Positions 19,081 through 22,534 of a DNA stretch of 22,534 nucleotides are shown piece by piece. Under the pieces are notes generated by a model. The model saw only the letters and a list, made by a program, of their open reading frames with translations, searched no databases and was not told the origin of the DNA. The translations under genes and the position numbers were made by a program. Numbering within the stretch: position 1 is the stretch's first letter; each line of letters opens with the position of its first letter. Source of the stretch: a virus; the IMG/VR virus record IMGVR_UViG_3300042893_002574, positions 1 through 22,534 of that record; one strand, written 5' to 3'.

Positions 19081-20547
19081 TAAATTCTCCTCGGAGCTGA
19101 TTTCAACGCCATCTGGTAAATTAGTATCGTTTATATCACGTTTTACAACTTCTTCTGAAATTTTATTTATGATCTGCGCCTCTATGAAGGCACCTTTCAT
19201 TTTCATGTGTAACGAAGTTGCTTCTTTCTTTTTCATTTCAGAAAGTATGTCAACATCTTCAGATTCTAAACATTTTACTATACTTTCATTATTTAAATCA
19301 AGGATGAATAGTCCAATAACAGACTCGAAAGGATCGGGCATCCCGTAAGAGGCCTTAACTAAAGCGTCTATCCTTCTAACTGTAGACATCTTATGGCCAA
19401 CCTTAATGTCGGTTGGCCCCCATGAGTCGCCAGACTTTCTCCAAAGATTTATTAATAATGCTGGATCATCTGGTGTTCCCGTAATCCTAAATGAAGAATC
19501 AGGAACCTTTATTGTTCCATTAGAAATAATTCTAGAAATCTTACCCCTAGCAGTACCGCCTGAAGAGTTCCAGGAAACAAAATCTCCAACCTTTAACCCT
19601 TCAGCTTCTGCGTATTCAAATTCGTTCATAGATGAAGTTGCTATCTTAGTAGACCAAGACATTCCAGCATCTCCGCCCCAAAGCGCCCAAGCTATCCGAC
19701 CATTACTGGGGAAACCTTCTTCGCCTTGGCGAAAACCTGTAGCCTTTTTATCAACTTCGTGACGAGCAAAAAAGGAATACATTCTTTTAACGGTATCTAA
19801 CGGCAAGTTTTTTCCATTAACTATATCGCGACCCCTAGCTATACCTATAGCGGTTCCGCCTCTACCATACTCATCTCTCCATGCTAAACCTTTTTTAGCT
19901 TCCGCAACCATACCAGAAGTAGGCTTATAGGAATCAGCTTCGGACACGCTAGAATCATTAACTCCGCTGACAACCCTAATCGTAGAGTTAGAATCTGCTG
20001 GTACGTTGACAAAAGAATATTCTTTAAATCCTATATTACGCATCTCAAGTACAGCAACTTGATCCTTGTAGCTTTCACCTCTAATGTGAGCGCAAGGAGC
20101 ACCCGACTTACGAGAGGGGAGCGCCCAATCAACTCCGCAAATAGAACAAACAGCCTCTTCCGCTTTACCGCCCACAGAACCGGTTAGGTAACGCTTATCC
20201 ATTACGCGCTGAACAGCGACAGGGTCTGTAACAGCGGCCTGCAGCCTTACAAAGGCGCTACCGTTTTCTTCATAATCCATTTTAGCCCCTATAACACGAC
20301 CAATAGGATCGCTATTTATATCGTGATTTATAATTATAGGCTTAGGATATGGGGTGAGCCATGAGTTAAGTGATTTCTGTAGCTCTGATTCGCCATAGAA
20401 ATTATAATTAGCTGTTACGCCGGCATGTATTGCAGCGACTTCAACGACTAAACCATGACTTTCGCTAAATGCACTTTCCTGAAATCTGTGAATTGGTTCA
20501 TTCTCAGGCAAAAATAAAGTAACGTTTTCTTGAAAGTTAAGTGCCAC
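17956..20547 (-). CDS. Prohead protease fused to accessory domains and a scaffold-like tail
   Basis: An 863-residue polyprotein, far longer than a usual prohead protease (about 200 residues). Residues 1-195 match the serine protease of HK97/XkdF type: His75 (IIINHD) and Ser124 (TGSVGG) are candidate catalytic residues, followed by KEYSFVNVPAD. A Cys/His set (C134, C137, C152, H154) may bind zinc. Next come a conserved phage accessory domain (about 212-300, GRGGTAIGIARGRDI and ARHEVDKK), a small SH3/Tudor-like domain (about 317-393, GDFVSWNSSGGTARG), and another accessory domain (about 500-590, FPAAAFAYVPDP to KVQIPRADLAGVKAKIRASW). The remainder is very acidic and then coiled-coil, as in scaffolds. 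GTG at 20547 has GGAGAAA upstream; TTG four codons earlier is rejected. Confidence 0.85.
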   Translation of the reverse strand: MALNFQENVTLFLPENEPIHRFQESAFSESHGLVVEVAAIHAGVTANYNFYGESELQKSLNSWLTPYPKPIIINHDINSDPIGRVIGAKMDYEENGSAFVRLQAAVTDPVAVQRVMDKRYLTGSVGGKAEEAVCSICGVDWALPSRKSGAPCAHIRGESYKDQVAVLEMRNIGFKEYSFVNVPADSNSTIRVVSGVNDSSVSEADSYKPTSGMVAEAKKGLAWRDEYGRGGTAIGIARGRDIVNGKNLPLDTVKRMYSFFARHEVDKKATGFRQGEEGFPSNGRIAWALWGGDAGMSWSTKIATSSMNEFEYAEAEGLKVGDFVSWNSSGGTARGKISRIISNGTIKVPDSSFRITGTPDDPALLINLWRKSGDSWGPTDIKVGHKMSTVRRIDALVKASYGMPDPFESVIGLFILDLNNESIVKCLESEDVDILSEMKKKEATSLHMKMKGAFIEAQIINKISEEVVKRDINDTNLPDGVEISSEENLMAEQDATFEEVATKKEGGENFPAAAFAYVPDPETPSTWKLRLWDSLDQKETIAQVSRAVSALKSTGFRGNKVQIPRADLAGVKAKIRASWKKVNGSDRPVPDILKESAESDMEDYKDDILEVIENLNTDLSAPSEVEVVEEETEEVSEETSPEVSEEPAEEEVVADEETDVEEGERPEGQEKSGNKDVDPETSKGAPINRESEDDEEEATEEVAEEEASEEEEVIQDEEPAEESELTGENAPEELHVKNLEAKVRELEEKNAKLKNALHRTLVERVVDTKIYLGIVEAEERADSIEEHADRTGASLADSLRDLAQLPRPTANATTSLTMEESVEAVEGESNVVTSDIEEQNSETSVEERAEDLFVDILMGKRKA

Positions 20548-20610
20548 TATTTTCTCCAAATTGTTAAGAGCTATGTATCCTATAGTAAAAGTTATATACC
20601 TATATTAAAC

Positions 20611-21381
20611 TTATTCTAAAACCGAATGATTTCTTGGGTCTCCGCCACTTAAATGCTGATCCAACATCCACTTATGCATGATGTGTGATGCATACAGATC
20701 TGAAGCGCAATAAAGATTGTAACCAGCGCGCCCGCACTCCGCCGACCACCCCAGGTCCTCTCCCTGAGGATGCCATATATATCTAGCATTACTGTAAACT
20801 TCTGGATTCATCATAACTGCCGCCATAATAATATCTGATTTAAAAATTTTTCCCATAGGATAAGAATCTAATTGCCTAGAAGCTTTACCCCCAACATGAT
20901 TAGACCACGTCATAACCGAAGGGAAGTCGCATCCCTTAGGGTACATGTAAGATAGTGGAGATATTGCATCTATACCATCTCGCTCTAAATTAAAATATAA
21001 CTTCTCTAGCGTATGGGGATTATCTATCAAAATATCTGAATCTAAAGAAAAGTACTTATCTGGCTTCACCCTAAGGGCAGTATCAAGTAGGCTATTTCTT
21101 AAATCAACCATTTTATAATATGAATTTTTAGTCCACGTTCTATGGCCATCTTCGTGGGTGTAATGATTTAGGTCTTCCCTTATGACTGCGTCAAAAAAGG
21201 CGACTTCCCGATGAGAGTTGGCCCAATCGTACAAGATTGAATGAGTTTCATCATCATTTGGCCCCAACTCAAATACGAATCCAATATCAGACAACGGTAT
21301 TGTTTGATTCTCTATTGCCTCAAACCAATATGGTAATATCCAAGACCTTTGGTAGGCTGGGCATCCTATAAGTATTTTCAT
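20611..21381 (-). CDS. Glycosyltransferase, GT-A fold
   Basis: A 256-residue nucleotide-sugar-dependent glycosyltransferase. It opens with MKILIGCPAYQRSWILPYWF, a typical first strand and helix. LRNSLLDTAL precedes the metal-binding DxD motif, here Asp114-Ser-Asp116 (KYFSLDSDILID). Near the C terminus HPQGEDLGWSAECGRAGYNLYC has the acidic residues expected for the acceptor or catalytic base. The pattern resembles the Anp1-like GT-A group. There is no membrane segment, so it acts in the cytoplasm, on DNA, a virion protein or a host polymer. It lies between the portal-proximal genes and the protease gene, an unusual place. ATG at 21381 lacks a recognisable Shine-Dalgarno sequence, so expression may be low. 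The acceptor is unknown. Confidence 0.82.
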   Translation of the reverse strand: MKILIGCPAYQRSWILPYWFEAIENQTIPLSDIGFVFELGPNDDETHSILYDWANSHREVAFFDAVIREDLNHYTHEDGHRTWTKNSYYKMVDLRNSLLDTALRVKPDKYFSLDSDILIDNPHTLEKLYFNLERDGIDAISPLSYMYPKGCDFPSVMTWSNHVGGKASRQLDSYPMGKIFKSDIIMAAVMMNPEVYSNARYIWHPQGEDLGWSAECGRAGYNLYCASDLYASHIMHKWMLDQHLSGGDPRNHSVLE

Positions 21382-21397
21382 AATAGTAAAAGAAAAT

Positions 21398-21694
21398 TCA
21401 GGCGCTAGTTTCGTCTAACTTAGGTGATTCATTCTCTACTTTTTTAGTAGCCCTAGCCTTAGGCGTGGATTTAACTTCATCTACCTGCACAGGGACATTA
21501 TCCGAACTATTAGAAGACTCTAATTCATTGACCCGTTCAGAAAGCTCGTTAATAATAACCTGAGCATACTCTAAAGCTAATCTAGTTTGACCATTTTTTA
21601 CTGCGTTAGAAAATCCAAGAGTTTTATTTTCTATCAACATATAATTCCTTTTACTGTTTTCAACTGATCCTCTATCAACCAATTCCATACTCAT
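21398..21694 (-). CDS. Small acidic coiled-coil protein, unknown function
   Basis: A 98-residue protein with a helical middle (GQTRLALEYAQVIINELSERVNELES, about 35-60) likely to form a coiled coil. A charged, low-complexity Lys/Glu/Ser-rich tail (about 61-98) follows. No family is recognised. ATG at 21694 lies three bases after the portal stop, so it is coupled to the portal gene. Position and shape would suit a small head-assembly or portal-associated factor, but there is no direct evidence. Confidence 0.6.
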   Translation of the reverse strand: MSMELVDRGSVENSKRNYMLIENKTLGFSNAVKNGQTRLALEYAQVIINELSERVNELESSNSSDNVPVQVDEVKSTPKARATKKVENESPKLDETSA

Positions 21695-21697
21695 GAC

Positions 21698-22534
21698 TTA
21701 ATATTCGTCCTCTGTAATTATATCATCTACTAGGCTAACTATTTCATTAACTAAATCATAATCATAAGATCTTCTAATATTCGGAGAAGTTCTAGTTCCA
21801 TATTGATTGCTTGGCCTAATCATATTGTCAGAACCTTTTCTATTATTTTTCGGTTCTTTAGTTGTTTGATTTTGCGTTGCGTTATTAGATGGTGCGGCAT
21901 CACCGCTCATTTCCGGCTTCATACCCAACTCTAGTCGTGCTTCTTGTATAGACTCGATACCAGCTTGGACTTTCTGTATTATGTAAGCGCCCTTTTTGAC
22001 TTCGGTATCGGAATCTATTTCATTAAACTGGAAATGGCACCTATCTGACATACCGTCAAGCTCCGGATTAGCGTACGGGTCAAATCCGCCTTCGACTAAA
22101 ATTTCATTAAAAATGAATAGCCTCATAGCATCTTCAAACTTACGTTGGTATTCTTTAATCTTATCGTAAAGTGCTATATCTAATCTGTCCGTCATAGCTT
22201 GAGAAGCATTAGATGTCATACCAAGGTGGTGAGGGTAAACGCCAAGACCTATAGCAACTCTTTCCTTAAAGTGCTCAAGATACTTAGAAGCATCTAGCGC
22301 ATTACCGTTAGCGCCCAATATCTCAACATCATGCCTATTAGACATAATTAAGGCACCTTCAGATCTCAGGCCTTCTATTTCGTTAGAAGCTTTATCTAAC
22401 TCCTCGTCCGTAGCAGGCTGCTCATCTGTTCCAACCTTAAACTTATAAAGAGGAAATAATTCCCTATGCACCAGGTTCTGTATGTCTTCTTCTATTTGCC
22501 TAAGTGAAACTATATCATCTATGGTAGAAGCTAT
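21698..22534 (-). CDS. Portal protein, C-terminal part (cut by window edge)
   Basis: The reading frame is open to the right edge, so the gene is partial at its 5' end; 278 residues are present. Its first visible residues (SLRQIEEDIQNL) continue directly into HRELFPLYKFKVG, so the GTG inside is not a start. Portal features are the helix YLEHFKERVAIGLGVYPHHLGM, the following TDRLDIALYDKIKEYQRKFEDAM, and HFQFNEIDSDTEVKKGAYIIQKVQAG leading to QEARLELGMKPEM. These match the wing, stem and crown region of phage portal subunits, which form the dodecameric DNA gate of the head. The C-terminal 70 residues are polar and low in complexity. It stands at the start of the head gene block, as expected. Confidence 0.85.
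   Translation of the reverse strand: MASTIDDIVSLRQIEEDIQNLVHRELFPLYKFKVGTDEQPATDEELDKASNEIEGLRSEGALIMSNRHDVEILGANGNALDASKYLEHFKERVAIGLGVYPHHLGMTSNASQAMTDRLDIALYDKIKEYQRKFEDAMRLFIFNEILVEGGFDPYANPELDGMSDRCHFQFNEIDSDTEVKKGAYIIQKVQAGIESIQEARLELGMKPEMSGDAAPSNNATQNQTTKEPKNNRKGSDNMIRPSNQYGTRTSPNIRRSYDYDLVNEIVSLVDDIITEDEY

Noticed and set aside
20548-20610. AT-rich 63-base gap before the protease gene as a promoter (ACTATAGGATA-like stretch)
   Set aside because: Apart from the ribosome-binding site, no paired promoter elements can be recognised; in AT-rich DNA such matches are expected by chance.

Overview
This window is a piece of the structural (head and tail) region of a tailed phage with a contractile tail (myovirus). 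The hallmark genes are a portal protein, an HK97-type prohead protease joined to a scaffold-like tail, a decoration-like protein, a major capsid protein, head-tail connector-type proteins, a tail sheath and several fibre proteins. All 23 supported genes are on the minus strand, so transcription runs from the right end to the left. Genes are packed with ATGA, TAATG or TAGTG overlaps or gaps of a few bases, as in one long late operon. GTG and TTG starts are common. The collagen-like fibre, the viral flavin-dependent halogenase and the 2OG-Fe(II) oxygenase suggest an aquatic phage, possibly cyanophage-like. No photosynthesis gene or tRNA is present, so the host is inferred only.

Layout in transcription order. 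(1) 22534-20611: the C-terminal part of the portal protein (cut by the window edge), a small acidic protein and a GT-A type glycosyltransferase. (2) 20547-16102: a very large protease/scaffold polyprotein with a likely nested in-frame scaffold start at 19080, a decoration-like protein and the major capsid protein, followed by a hairpin that may be a terminator (16045-16076). (3) 16009-11602: a connector-like protein with Ig-like N-terminal domains, a head-closure-like protein, the tail sheath (itself with an Ig-like N-terminal domain), a tail-terminator-like protein and a small protein of unknown role. (4) 11590-4521: the adhesion module, with a 1600-residue collagen-like fibre interrupted by globular modules, a small beta-rich protein and two related glycine-rich fibre proteins. 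(5) 4512-117: three small unknown proteins, a Rossmann/methyltransferase-like protein, a flavin-dependent halogenase, a protein of unknown family, a prolyl-hydroxylase-like 2OG-Fe(II) oxygenase and a small membrane protein. A strong ribosome-binding site and GTG start at the left edge show that the operon continues.

The first three blocks build and join head and tail, and the fourth builds the adsorption fibres. The fifth is the unusual part. It is a compact set of redox and modification enzymes translated from overlapping frames and placed directly behind the fibres. Its substrate cannot be read from sequence. It could be a small molecule of the infected cell, or the virion fibres themselves; the second idea is suggested by the collagen-like GPT repeats, the P4H-like oxygenase and the phage-encoded glycosyltransferase, but it is inference. 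No terminase, tail tube, tape measure or baseplate gene is recognisable in the window.
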